From positions 102,841,732 through 102,905,731 of the forward strand of contig CM035227.1 of NCBI GenBank assembly GCA_020226215.1: a stretch of 64,000 nucleotides of DNA, written 5' to 3'. Positions 26,713 through 38,555 of this stretch are shown in pieces (within the stretch, counting starts at the first letter, position 1; the number at the start of each line of letters is the position of its first letter). Source of the DNA: Sindora glabra. Lineage: Eukaryota; Streptophyta; Magnoliopsida; Fabales; Fabaceae. The notes under the pieces were generated by a model that worked only from the letters and a program-made list of their open reading frames with translations, ran no database searches and was not told where the DNA came from. A program made the translations under genes and the position numbers.

Positions 26713-28362
26713 TGTTGGTGTGTGTCCTAGGAACCAATCATATAAATTATTGAAATAATATACAATATATTATGTTTTATTTCAGGTAATGCAATTATTA
26801 TATTTTATTTTTAATTTTGCGCAATTTATAACTTAATATAATAATTGTCCCTGAAATAGTTTTACTTTTTCTAAAATGCTCCTAGTCAAGTATTATTATG
26901 AAAGGGATAGTAATAGTACATCGAGACTGACATGTATAATGATTGATAATTATGAATCATGGATATATGATATCAAGTCAATACATGAGTACATTGTTAG
27001 TGAACAGATGTACTAGACTGACCCAATATGAGAATACTATATGGATAAAACTTGTGTCATTAGTAGTTCTCATATGATTACAATTGCATATAATCCTTTG
27101 ACTTGAAGTTACTACAGTTTCCTACATGAGGGATTACTCATTTTAATGTCGTCCTATGTCACATTTAATTGGGATGACAAGTAGAGCGTTGATTGGGTGT
27201 GTCACGAATCATGCAGAAGGAAGTGAGTGATGTAGATGAAATTTTATTACTCTTATAAAAGAGATATATGCTTGGGCCCCTTGATTGAGTGAGACTTAGA
27301 AATGCATGTCCATGCTCAAATGAATCAATATGTGATATTGATCATTTGTTTTGAAGTCTACTTAGTATCAAGAAATAAAAATTGAACTTTGATGAAGATG
27401 ACACTCTCCATGCCTTCAGTTCAATTTAGATATTATTGCAAAAGGGATTATGATATAAAACGTTGATCATGTATTAGGTGGATGTTGAATCACAGACATT
27501 CTTACTACTTGAGTGGCAGTGATGTATTGCTAGATATCGCTCAATGTCTATGACTTAATAATGAGTCATTGTTAACATAGTAAGAACCTACATAGTCATA
27601 CAAAAGGAGTAGGAATAAGATAATAATTAATTGGACTTTAATTATATTAATATCCAATTAATTAGACTTATTTTCATGCATATATATATTATTAAATAAT
27701 AATATATTTTTCACATAATAAATATAATTATTATTATTATTATGTGATATTAAAGTAATATCAAATATTTACGTTATCAGATATTAGATAAATATATTAT
27801 GAGATAATAATATTTTGATATTTAATAACTATATACAATTATCTAATATAAGATATTTATATTATGAGATAATATTATTATATAATATTTGATAATTAAT
27901 AGATAAGTTCTATCTCTCCTCATTATCTCTAAAATAAGGATAAGATGAGTTGTTAAATGTGATTAGGATTTTGGAAGCATTATCTTAGTAGGATTAGAAT
28001 TGTAGCTTGCCTAAGTTCTATAAAAGGGGACTTGAGGGCAGCACTTTTGATATACGCTCATAACTTCCATAAAATCCTAAATCACTTAGAAAACATCAAA
28101 TCCTAAAGCCTAGAGAGAAAAACGCATCCTAGCAAATTCGTAGTGGGTGAGAGGTCATTGTTCACTCCGTATGGATACCATAAAGACGTTGTACCTTCCA
28201 GTCGATGTTTGATTCATCCGCTCTCAAGTTTTAATCAGTAAAAATACGAGTGCCTAACAAGTAAAATCCTAATAATTAATTTATGCCTTTTGCATGGATC
28301 CTAGATAGAATTCAGATCAAATTTTAAATTTTCGCTGTGTATGATAATCCGAATTCCCAATG
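26713..28362 (+). mobile_element. Solo LTR, copy B (LTR retrotransposon)
   Basis: A 1650-base block aligns along its whole length with LTR A at 14433-16104. It starts TGTTGGTGTGTGTCC and ends GAATTCCCAATG. The flanks AGATG (26708-26712) and GGATG (28363-28367) may be a worn five-base target-site duplication. A TATAAAAGG box at 28019-28026 and the downstream 'gagggcagcac' match the equivalent site in A. The A/T core (about 27620-27900) contains a TTAATTGGAC/TCCAATTAA hairpin conserved in all three copies. No gag or pol frame lies alongside, so it is read as a second independent solo LTR. Confidence 0.75.
28019..28026 (+). promoter_or_regulatory. TATA box within solo LTR B
   Basis: TATAAAAGGGGACTTG is a good plant core promoter match at the position conserved with LTR A. 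Transcription would begin about 30 bases downstream if active. Confidence 0.6.
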
Positions 28363-28367
28363 GGATG

Positions 28368-29632
28368 ATCCCGAAAAGAAGGCAAAGACAAAATGCTAAA
28401 CTTTATGAGCATTATAACTTGAAGCTGAAAGAAATTATGTTTGTGTTAATCTTACTTAGAAACAGTTGAAAAAAAATCTATAAGTATAAAAAATGACGTC
28501 TGAAATTGAATTTTAAATTGTTTGTATCCATTAGATTGAGATTTATAAATTCGTCCTAACATCTTGTATTCAATTGACATTCTTGATTTACATTTAAAAT
28601 TCAATTTTAAATCTTATTTTTTATACACAACATTGTTAGTAAAAAAATGAAGCGTGAATTAACTAAATTCATTCCATCTCTTTTTCAGGCTTCAAAATAT
28701 TTTTTGGACTGCTCTTCTTAGGTTTCCAATGTTAAAAAATATGCATTCTCTCACATGTTACCCTTTCGAGAAACAAACAAGAGGAAAAGACAAAATGCAT
28801 GTATTAATGTAAAGCTGAAAAAGGGAGTTGCCTTAAAGCTGGAAATAAAAGAACTAAAAAGCAAAAGCTGCTGATAGAATGCTAGCATGCATGCAACTGA
28901 AGACATTTTCACATTGTTACTCTACGAGTCAAAAATATCATCTATTCCAAACACTCGAAATAATATTCGAATTGCTTGAACAAATTGCTGAGTCTTGAAG
29001 TAATTTATATATAATATAACTACAATCAATCAAAGATCACCTTAATATCATTCTAGAATCAAAATATCTAGTTCCCTAACATATACAACCTATTTCCCTA
29101 ATATAACTCCATATTTCCTTTTTTTTTTCCCTAAGCTTCAATACATCACGAATAAGTTTGTTTTGACAAGAAACATCTCTCCAAAAAAAAATCATTTGCA
29201 TGTATTTATAATATAGCTATAAAATACTAAGATTAAAAATATTCTATATATACGATGTTAAATGCAATGAATATGGTGAAAAATAACATTTACTATTTTA
29301 AATAAAGAGAGGAAATTGGTTCCCATCACTATAACATGATACATTATTTTTTTTAAATATAAAGTATACAAATGGTATAAAACTTTACTTATATAAAAGC
29401 AAATGAAATATTTTATGAAAAATATCTTCCAGCAAAACAAACAGTGCCTATAGAATTGTTTAGTAGTGCAGAAACATTTCAAAGCTAGACGCAAGTGTAC
29501 TTGCCCCACTTCTCAGTGAAAATATGTATCTTCCAAACTTATCTTTGTTCTATTAATGGCTTGTCCAATGATAATGGAAATAGATCTCCATAGGTTTCAT
29601 TACTCATTACTAATTACATTGAAAAATATTAC
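28368..29632. other. Intergenic spacer
   Basis: No gene is recognised. The region 28498-28620 contains an inverted pair based on 'attgaattttaaa'. The block 29375-29440 shares MITE-like text ('ttttatgaaaaatatcttcc'). The minus-strand 83-codon frame at 29258-29509 has no family resemblance that I can see. Confidence 0.5.
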
Positions 29633-29731
29633 TGCAAAGTTTAGAGATAACACATGAAAAATTTTCTATTGATAAGAGATACATCTATATATACGTGTGA
29701 GAATGGGCCTTGAGCTAGCTAAACCTCAGCT
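29633..29731 (-). repeat. 3' LTR of the copia element (worn)
   Basis: The block starts TGCAAAGTTTAGAGATAAC and shares 'atgaaaaattttcta', 'tatatatacgtgtgagaa' and 'gggcctt' with the 5' LTR at 36230-36350. It has lost about 13 bases relative to that copy. The far boundary near 29731 is uncertain. Confidence 0.6.
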
Positions 29732-29789
29732 TTTAAATTAATTGTTTCATTCATATAACTTCGTATGTTGCTAAAGTCATAGCATCATA

Positions 29790-30582
29790 CTCAATTAAAA
29801 CTTTTTATTTGGTTACATCCTCCAATTTTTCACTCTTCCAAGATACAAGATCACCTCTAAAAAATTACAATAGGTTAAAGCAAAATGTTCGCCAAATGAA
29901 AAAACTTGCCCAATTAGCATCAAAATATTTAATCACATAGGTGTGACCCATGTTCTCATATAATAATTTTTGGTCAAGTGACCCCTTAATATACCTCAAA
30001 GCCCCAGTAATTACATCCTAATGATTATTATGTAGAGATTGAAAGAATTGGCTAACAACACTAACAATAAAAGAAATGTTTAACCGAATAATAGTAAGAT
30101 AATTCACCTTACTAACTAATCTTTAGTATCTTTCAGGATTAGTAAGAGGCTCTCCCTATCCAAGAAGAAGTTTTGTATTAGGATCCACGAAAGAATTTAT
30201 TGGCTTGTAATCTAACATATCAATTTCCTTTGAGAAGTCTAAAGCATATTTTCTCTGAGAAATGACAATACTTGAATTGAATTGTGCAACTTTAATACTA
30301 AGGAAATATTTCAAAAGTCCTAAATATTTGGTTTAAAAATGATTAAATAAATATATCTTTAGCTGATCAATTTCATCCTAATCACTCCCAATAATAACAA
30401 TAATCAACATATATAACTAGGAAAATGCATGATCTTGGAGATGTATAATTGTAGAAAGCAAAATGATCAAACTCACATCAAATCATGCCAAACTCTTGAA
30501 TAGCAATACTTAAACATCCAAACCAAGCAAGCAAAGATTGTTTCAAAGCATATAATGAGTAACAAAGTTTGCAAACCATATC
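29790..30582 (-). pseudogene. Copia reverse transcriptase C-terminal half and RNase H, decayed
   Basis: On the minus strand from 30582 downward I can read, across frames, relics of SLYALKQS (about 30534-30560, family SLYGLKQ), the catalytic box as YVDY around 30400 (family YVDD, so the last Asp is lost), the FLKEIDML-like and VDPNTKLL region (about 30180-30240), and the RNase H start YFDANWA at 29905-29930 (family YxDADWA). Stops and frameshifts separate them. This is the continuation of the fragment at 31779-32115, the two being parted by LTR C. Confidence 0.75.
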
Positions 30583-31778
30583 TATTAGGTTTTGGATCAA
30601 TATATACAGCGAAATTTTAAAATTTTGATCCAAATCCTACCTAGAATCCATGCAAAAGGACATAAACCAGTATTAGGATTTTACCTCATTTATATTCGTG
30701 TTCTTTCTAAACAAATCTTTAATAGATCAAGATGAATTAAATGCCGGCCGAAAAATACAACATCTCTATGGTATCCACAGGGAGTTAATAATGATTTCTT
30801 CCCTCTACGAAGCTATTAGGATTCGCCTTTCCCATTGGGATTAAGATTGGGCATTTTCTTGAGTGATTTAGGATTTTACTGAAGCTAATGTGCATTAATG
30901 TAAAGTGTTGCCTTCAAGTCATTTTATAGAACTAAGGCATATCATAATCCTAGTCCTATTAGGATAATGCTTTAAAAAATTCTAATCACACTTAACAATT
31001 ATCACCTTATCCTTATCATAGAGAAAGTGAGGAGAGATAGGACTTATTTACTAATTATCTAATATTACTTTAATATTAAATAATATCATATAATATATAA
31101 TATATATTATGTAAAAATATATTATTATCTTTAATAATATATTTATGTATGAAAATAAGTCTAATTAATTAGATTTTAATCTAATTAAAATTCAATTAAT
31201 TATTGTCTCATGCCTACTCCTTTTGTGTGACTTTATAGGTTCTTACTACGTTAACAATGACTCATCATTGGGTTATAGATAATGAGCAGTATCTAGCAAT
31301 ACATCACTGTCATTCAAGTAGTAAGAATGTCTGTGATTCAACATTCACCTAATATGTAATTAACGTTTTGCATCATAATCCCTTTTGTAACAATATCCAA
31401 ATCGAATTGGAGACATTGAGTGTGTCATCTTCGTCAATGTTTAATTTACATTTTTTGATACTAAGTAGACTTAAAATAAATTATCAATATCACATATTGA
31501 TCCAATTGAGTATGACAATACATTTTTAAGTCTCACTTAATTAATGTGCCCAAGGATATATTTCTCTCTTTTATACAAGAGTAATAAAATTTCACCTACA
31601 TCACTCACTTACTTCTGGATGATTCGTGACATACCCAATCAACACCTTACTCATTATCCCGATTAAAAGTGATATAGGATAACATCAAAGTAAGTAACTC
31701 TTCATGTAGGGAACCGTAGTGATTTTATGTTAAAGAACTATGTGCATTTGTGGTCATATGAAAATAACTAATGACACA
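30583..31778 (-). mobile_element. Truncated LTR, copy C, inserted in copia reverse transcriptase
   Basis: This is the inverse of LTRs A and B. It starts on the plus strand with TATTAGGTTTTGGATC (worn counterpart of the LTR end) and includes the inverted TATA box at 30923-30930. It aligns with B until about 31778, where B continues for another 350 bases or so. The copia protein text stops at FLHGEL just above 31780 and resumes at VCKL/SLYALKQS just below 30582. About 15-18 codons of copia are missing between, so truncation and target deletion probably went together. Confidence 0.75.
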
Positions 31779-32115
31779 TCTAGCTCACCATGAAGAAAGT
31801 TATTCTTAATGTCTGCTGATGCAATGACCAACTGCATATAGCAGCCATAGATAAAAATAAACAAAAAAAGACCTCTTAGCATAGGAGAAAAAATATCATC
31901 ATAGTCTAACCCATAAAACTTGCGTGTACGTTTTAGCAATCAAATAGATCTCAATCTAATTAATCTTTCCATTAAGATCAATTTTAACAGTATAAATTCA
32001 ATAATGACTAATAAAAGATTGCCTTGGGGCAATGGAATAAATCTCAAGTACCATTAGTATGCAAAGTAGTTATCTTATCAATCATAACTTGTCCCCATTC
32101 CCAATGTGAAAATGC
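31779..32115 (-). pseudogene. Copia reverse transcriptase N-terminal part, decayed
   Basis: Reading minus from about 32115: 'HWEWGQVMIDKITTLHTNGT' (family HPxWxxAMxxEMxALxxNxTW), then YGLDYDDIFSPM at about 31895-31930 and ASADIKNNFLHGEL ending near 31785 (family LDVKNAFLHGDL). In-frame stops interrupt the middle. The fragment ends abruptly at LTR C. Confidence 0.8.
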
Positions 32116-32199
32116 CTTATTAGTTGTTTTAGGAATAGAAACAAATGATAATAATGAAAGAAAGACATAATAAGATGAAGAAAAATAATGTCAATTTGG

Positions 32200-32880
32200 A
32201 AAGTTATAAATACAATAAGGGTTGTTAATAGAACATGTACTTAGTCTAATGGCAAAGAGATACGATTCATTAGAGAGTAAGCCTGCAGTAGGTGGAAATG
32301 TTGAAGTAAGAGATAAGTCAACAAAAGTTTTTGGAATTGTAAAAGTATCTATAACAATGGTAGGATTGGTTGGAGTATATGGTGTAGAGCATCTATGATA
32401 TACTTGTAATGGCAGAGATGATGAGACAAACTTGGATACAACTAAAGTAGGATAAAAAAATAGATAAATTATAAAGAATAGGTAACACTTCAAATAAAAA
32501 CTAATGCTAAGAAGGTGTAGAGTAGAAGAGACATGATTCAAAGAAAATAACATTGATAAACAAATAGCACTAATTAAATAGTATTTGTAACCTTTTGAGT
32601 GTGAAAATAGCCAATAAAAATGCATTTGATAGAATGGGCAAAAAGCTTATCCCAACTAAGAGTCATATTATGAATAAAACATGTGAAATAAAAAAAATAC
32701 GAAGAATGAGATCATAAAATGAATGGTTAGTAAAGATGATGAACCTAGTGCTAAAGAGCTAAAGAATGCATCTTGTTAATAAGGTAATAAACAATGATCA
32801 TAGCATTAACTTGCAAACAAAAAGGAATATTACAATTTAAAAGAAGAGTGTAAATGGTTTCAATCAAATGTCTATTTTAT
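32200..32880 (-). pseudogene. Copia integrase C-terminal region and linker, decayed
   Basis: The minus strand shows relics of the integrase end and the post-integrase linker: YYLINKMHSLAL near 32775-32810 (family CYLINRMPS), then a KLFAHSIKCIFIGY-like block near 32615-32650 (family KCxFLGYS), then SLPLQVYHR near 32390-32420. Frames shift several times. The upstream half of integrase lies at 34745-35290, displaced by the tandem repeat block. Confidence 0.7.
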
Positions 32881-32929
32881 TAGGAAAAATATCTCTTTTT
32901 CAAACATATAAGCATTAAGTAATTAAATT

Positions 32930-34745
32930 AATCATATTATCAAAATAAAATATATAAAGAATTTAATATGAAAAATCCCAAACTCAAAGAAAAATCATGG
33001 ATGAGAAGAAGTTTATTATATCATAAAATATTACAAGATAATACATATAAATGTTATTAACCATAATCCTGTAACTTTCTAATCACTACCTCTATATCTC
33101 TTAAAAATCTCTATAAAGATTTTCATATAACTCTCATAAGTACTCATATTATATCTCTATCATACTTCAAATTCACATCACATCTCTCTCATACCTCAAA
33201 TTGTTAGTCAATATAAATATTTATAACTTAAAAATATTTCTTTGATAAAAAATTTCAATCTTACTCTAATATGGAAACCTAACTTAAATAAAAAGATAAC
33301 ACATAAGAAGAGACAATTAATAATTGATAATAATTTAAATTTAAATTAAATCTAATAATCTTTACTTTAACATAAATTTTTTATCATTTTCATCAATATT
33401 TATATTTCACTTATTATCAAATAAGACCAATCGTGAGGGCTAACTATAAGAGTCATCAATTGCAACAACCATCATTCTATCAAGTAATTCTACCTTAATC
33501 AAACGATAAGTCTATCCATAATATCCTTATATACAAGAACACTAAATCTTGTGAATACTTTCATAAGTCATAATAATCTTTACAAAACATTATCATTATT
33601 GTCACTATTACTATTAACTCCATCCATTATCTTCAACTTATACATGAAATTAAATCAAATTTTACTCTATTAGATTACCATTCTCCTACAGGATCAAACC
33701 TGACCCTAATACTAGTTGTTAAGGAAAACATTACAAAGAATTTAACATGAAAAATTCCAAACTCTAGGAAAAAACCATGGACGATAAAAGGTTTATTATA
33801 TTATCAAAAATTATAAAATAATGCATATAAAGGTTTTCAACTATAACCCCTATAACTTCTTAACCACTTCCTTTCTATCTTTCACAAATCTCTATCAAGA
33901 TTCTTACATAACATTCATGACACTCGCATCATATCTCTCTCAATTTTTAAATTCTTAATTAATATAAATATTTATAATGTAAAAATACTTATTTGACAAA
34001 AAATTTCAATTTTACTCTAATATAAAAAGCTATAAGAGTTGTTAAGTACAGAAATCATCATTCTATCAAACAATTCTTGTTAAGTATAGAAACCATCATT
34101 CTATCAAGCAGCTCTACCTCAATTAAATGTTACAAAATTCATCAAAGCCTATCTAAAATATCCTTGTCTATAAGAACACTAAATCTTGCGAACACTTTCA
34201 TAAATCATAATAATCTCTACAAAATATTATCATCATCATCACTATCATTATTACTATCAACTTCATTCATTATCTTCAACTTGCACACGAAATTGAATCA
34301 AATTTTTACTTTCTTATATTACTATTCTCCTACATAATTAAACTTAACCTTAATACTAGTTGTTAGGGGAAACATAACAAAGAATTTAACATAAAAAATT
34401 TCAAACTCTAGGAAGAAACCATATATGATAAAAGCTCTATTATATTATCAAAAATTATAAAATAATGCATGTAAAAATTATTAATCATAACCCTCCATAA
34501 CTTCCTAACCATTTCCCCTCTATCTTCCACAAATCTCTATCAAGATTCTTACATAACATCCATAACACTCGCATCATATCTCCCTAAATCCTCAAATTCT
34601 TAACCAATATAAATATTTATAGCATAAAAATAATTATTTGACAAAGAATTTCAATTCTACTCTAATATAAAAAATTTAACTTGAATAAGAAGATAATTCA
34701 CAATAAGAAATAATTAATAATTAATAATAATTTAAATTTAGGTCA
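32930..34745. repeat. Three-unit tandem repeat inserted in copia integrase
   Basis: Units of about 770, 650 and 380 bases (the last partial) begin near 32948, 33720 and 34366. Each starts with a 'caaagaatttaacatg'-like motif, then 'caaactc', 'catggatgagaag' or 'catggacgataaa', 'tttattatat', 'catataaaggtt', 'aaatctctatcaagattc', 'aatataaatatttata' and 'tttcaattttactctaat'. Units 1 and 2 continue with 'ccatcattctatcaa' and a segment ending 'ttctcctaca'. The middle unit has an additional 42-base duplication near 34037-34115. No coding frame is present and the repeat's class is unknown. It may be a non-autonomous element amplified in tandem. Confidence 0.75.
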
Positions 34746-35680
34746 AACTCAACATATTTTTATATTTAACAATCCTATCTTGTAAAAAGGTATAAGCACA
34801 AAAAGACTAATGTAAACTTTCCTAATAAGACGAAAAATTAGTAAATTTGGTAAAAAAAAAATATTAAAAAGCATTGTCATTGTGCAACACATGAATAAAT
34901 GTATTATACTAAGTTTTGATTTTAGTACATAAAGATTCAAAAAATGAAAAATAATTTAGAATGATTTTTCATTAAATATAACCAAATATAATATGAATAA
35001 CTATCAATGAAAGTTACAAAGTATTGAAAATATAAAACAGAAATGACATGACTAGGACCTCATCTATCATAATGAACTAAAGCAAATGTAGTCCAATTAT
35101 TAATTCATGTAAAACAAAGTTTGAAACTATTTATCAAACTAACTAAACTTGCAATGAAAATATGACAAGGCAAAAACACTTGAAATCGTCTTCTAAAGCT
35201 TACAAATAAATTGGGATGACCCAAACAAATGTGAAGAAAGCAAGAGACTCAACATCAGTGTAAGCCACATGAGGATTAGGAAGGTTGTGATGATAAAGAC
35301 CCTGTGACCCATGTTTAGCATCAATCATCTGTCTCGTACCTTGATCCTAGATTAGAATAGAATCAATATCAAAGGTGATAAAACAACTTAAATCACAAGC
35401 TTATTAACAATCACAATATTTAAAAGACAATGAGGAATATAACAATCACAATATTAAAAAGACAATGAGGAATATAAATGACGTGTGTCAAAGAAGGTAG
35501 ATCAAGGCCAAAACTACATAGAACTACAAAAGGTACCAACGGCATGTGAGTGGTTTGATGATGGCGGTGCTTTGGTGGGTGGTCAATAGACATGTAAACT
35601 GAGATAGTCGGTGTAGTGCAAGGCAAGCAGTGCTCGCACAAGCTTAAGCCCATACAGGCTTGCTTGGAAAAAAACATAGT
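34745..35680 (-). pseudogene. Copia pre-integrase and integrase N-terminal part, decayed
   Basis: Relics on the minus strand in order: a protease-side segment near 35420-35530 resembling SLTHVIYIPHCLFNI (family SSVLHVPKFPFNL), a GAG-pre-integrase piece near 35300-35345 (DQGTRQMI), the LGHPN box near 35210, then FQYFVTFIDSYS and WLYLMKNHS at about 34955-35025 in the integrase core (family YFVTFIDDYSRxTWxYxMK). A 35-base tandem duplication sits at 35406-35475. Stops and frameshifts are frequent. Confidence 0.75.
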
Positions 35681-36214
35681 AAAAAATTGTCATATCCATA
35701 AATACTTGCAAGCAAACCACATTATTTTTTTTTTACTACTAGAAGTAATTATATTACTAATCATATATATGCAAGAATTAAAGATCAAACCTTAAATGTA
35801 AAAAAAAAAGAAAAGCACCTTTAAAAAATATTAGATTGGATTAACTTATTTTTTTTTTTAAATTATAATTGAACAATTTTTTTTCATAAATTATTCAAGT
35901 AAAATTAAAAAAATCACATTAACTTATTAGATATTAAGTTGGATTTAAAAAAAAAAATTCTAAATGCTCAAAAGATTATCAAAAATTTTATAAGAGAAAA
36001 AACCCTAATTTACTTATATTAACTTGTAAAAAATGTGAACCCCAATACAAAGTGCGCACCCGCGCTTTCGCCATTTTCCATATCTAGTGGCCGGTGGGAG
36101 GCATCCGAGCAAAGTGGTGTCAGCAATGAGGTGACCCAACAACGAGATGGTAGGCAGCCAAAAGAAAAAGGGGAAAAAAAAAAAAAGGTTAACAACTACG
36201 GTTCCTACAAACCA

Positions 36215-36227
36215 GCACTTGATACCA
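36215..36227 (-). other. Primer-binding site of the copia element
   Basis: The minus strand reads TGGTATCAAGTGC two bases inside the 5' LTR. It resembles the initiator-methionine tRNA complement TGGTATCAGAGC used by most plant copia elements and marks the LTR inner edge. Confidence 0.75.
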
Positions 36228-36229
36228 TA

Positions 36230-36350
36230 TGAAGTTTAGAGACAACGCATGGAAAATTCTCTACTTGTGTTATTTTGATCAAAGATAGATTTATATACAC
36301 ATATGAGAAGGGGCCTTAGGCCAGCTGCTCTACAGAACCTAGATACAACA
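36230..36350 (-). repeat. 5' LTR of the copia element (121 bases)
   Basis: On the minus strand it begins TGTTGTATCTAGG and ends CTCTAAACTTCA, giving TG...CA ends, followed by the PBS. Its partner at 29633 shares 'agtttagagacaacgcatg'-like text. An LTR of 121 bases is very short for an element that once encoded full pol. Confidence 0.7.
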
Positions 36351-38555
36351 ACTAGATTATTTACACTATAATTCAACGATTACCATCAAAATGCAATAAA
36401 ATGATGTAGGTAGAGTAGTGCGCAAAATAACCTGAAAGTAGCAAAAAAAAAAAAGTGATCAAGGGTCATTTATTTTGTTATAAAAACATCTTCCATAGAA
36501 AAAAATTAGATTAGATTTTAAGTCCATGCAATGCACGAGTATGTAAAAAACTTATGTATATATAATTTGATAAATAATATTTAGTAACTTTAAATGAAAA
36601 AAACATATCTAATAAATAAATAATTGTTTAAAAAGTCATATGATGATACTATCATAAATATATAAATTAGAGTTACAATTAATCAATATTCCAACTATAT
36701 AAATTTAAGCTACAAGTGCTTTACCACTATAAAATATTTAGTTATTCTAAACAAATTTAAAAATCTAAATTTTAATATATGAATGGAAGTCACAATCAAA
36801 CTCTAAAATCAAGTTAAATCATAGCATTAAAACCATGTGAGTGTAAAAAAATTATATTAAAATATAATCAAAATAAAAAATAAAATAATTAAATTTATAT
36901 AGATGTATGGTTTGTTCCACTACTTTTAATTGAATGTTTTTAGTTAATTTGAAAATTTAAAATGCTTAATCAAATACAAATAGCATACATTGGTAAAAAG
37001 GTAAATTATTCAAGTAATTTTAGAGAGTCATATAAATCAAGACGGAACATAATATGGACAAGAATAAACAAAAATATTTCCAAAACTGATAGCTAGCAAT
37101 AATTATGAATACACGTACTTTATGTGATTAGGAGGAGGATAATTTAAACAAGATATTTCATGTAATTAAGAAGAAAAATTGAAATAATATATTAATGTGA
37201 TTAGAAAGAAAAATTTATTTAAATGAGATATTTAAATATAACTTAATTTGAAGCATAAAGCACACTTGGAAAAGAAGGAGATAGTTAAGGTAAATAAATA
37301 CATAAAATCCATGACACCAATGTGAATAAATAATATTGCAATAATTGGATAGTAAATTTCAAATTTAGATTAATCTGAATTGATAATTTTAGGAATTTCC
37401 AATGCTTAGTCAAAGATTAAAAATTGATGGTTCTACTAATTTTAGGGGATTACACAAATTAAGGTAAAACTTTGTGGGCAAAGTTAAAAATAATTTCAAA
37501 ATTAATGGCCATCAGTAGTTATGAAAATTAAATTTTCCAAATTCATGTGATTAAGGAGATAAAAAGAAGATATTTTATATCATTAGAGAGGAAAAAATTA
37601 AATAAAATATATAATATGATTAGAAAATAAGGCCATTTATAAAAAAAGAAAATGGAATACAGTAGAAGTTACAGAAAAAGATACTGAAGTAACTGTTTAA
37701 TATAATATAAATAAAAGGCAAAGTAAAAGTAGAGAGGAAACACTGGATGGAAATCTGGCAAGAGACTGTTAAGAAGTTGAGATGTGGGAGAAATCAAAAT
37801 TTCGCTTTGATAGTACCGATCGTTGATAGATAAACATCAAGAGTGGATTATTTAAAATAAAAAAAAAGGGCAATAGAATAGATAAAAAGAAAAGTAACAC
37901 ACAATAGAATAGGTATATAAAAGGAACGGAAACAATGTGTGAGTTATGAAACAATATAAAAATTAAAAAGAAACAAAGAATTAAAAGTTAATGGGAGGAA
38001 AAAAAAATAAAAAAAAGAAATGGAAGTAAATTTGAAGCAGAAGAGAAAATAAGAAAGAATAATATTTGGAGGAAAAAAAAACATAAAGAATGCCACATGG
38101 TGAAGAAGTAAAATGATGATATGTGTTAAAGAGAGAATGGCTCTTTATTCATAGTATTGATATTGATCTCTCATTTGCTTACAAGGAAAGGACTTTCATG
38201 TCACCAATATATCTTGAGATTAACACAAATGTGATCAATATTACCCTCATAGTTCTTCTTCATAAACTATGGAATCCATAGTTCTTTTTCACTATTTATT
38301 AGAGGAAAGTGTATAATACACTCTTAAAAGAGAGAGTTCCAAGCATTTCCTTAACAAAATATCAATACATGGTAGTGGGGAGGGGGAAAAAAATACTTCC
38401 GCTCCAAAGCAGTAGATGTTTTCCATCACACAACCTCACATATAACCTTGAACAAATAAAACATTTTCTGCAATCTTAATTTTTTTATATAAGTATAAAT
38501 ACAAGCAAATGAGAGATGTTTTTAGATGTTTTCCAACAAAATAAAAACACCTTAA
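36351..38555. other. AT-rich spacer with a diverged direct repeat
   Basis: No gene is recognised. The segments at about 36945-37265 and 37385-37640 are diverged copies of one another, sharing in order 'aatgcttaatcaaa' or 'aatgcttagtcaaa', an 'attttag' stretch before 'gattacacaaat' or 'gtcatataaat', 'caaaactgatagc' or 'caaaattaatggc', 'atgtgatta' and 'gatattt'. The remainder is A-rich spacer. Confidence 0.5.

Larger units (their letters stand above)
29633..36350 (-). mobile_element. Decayed copia-type LTR retrotransposon with nested insertions
   Basis: The element reads on the minus strand from its 5' LTR at 36230-36350 to its 3' LTR near 29633-29731. A PBS-like site, protease/pre-integrase, integrase, reverse transcriptase and RNase H relics follow in copia order. 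Every domain carries stops and frameshifts, so it is dead. Gag is almost wholly missing, because only about 550 bases separate the PBS from the first pol relic. Two later insertions split it: a three-unit tandem repeat at about 32930-34745 inside integrase and a truncated LTR (copy C, 30583-31778) inside reverse transcriptase. The order INT before RT identifies copia rather than gypsy. Confidence 0.85.

Noticed and set aside
14433..28362. LTR A and LTR B as the two ends of one 14-kb retrotransposon
   Set aside because: The flanking duplications differ, the tandem array continues directly on both sides of A, and no pol lies between them.
34077..34337. 86-codon plus frame in the three-unit repeat
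   Set aside because: Ser/Leu/Ile-rich text in one unit only; the other units do not keep the frame.
36035..36232. 65-codon plus frame near the copia 5' end
   Set aside because: It runs through the copia PBS on the wrong strand and has no domain.
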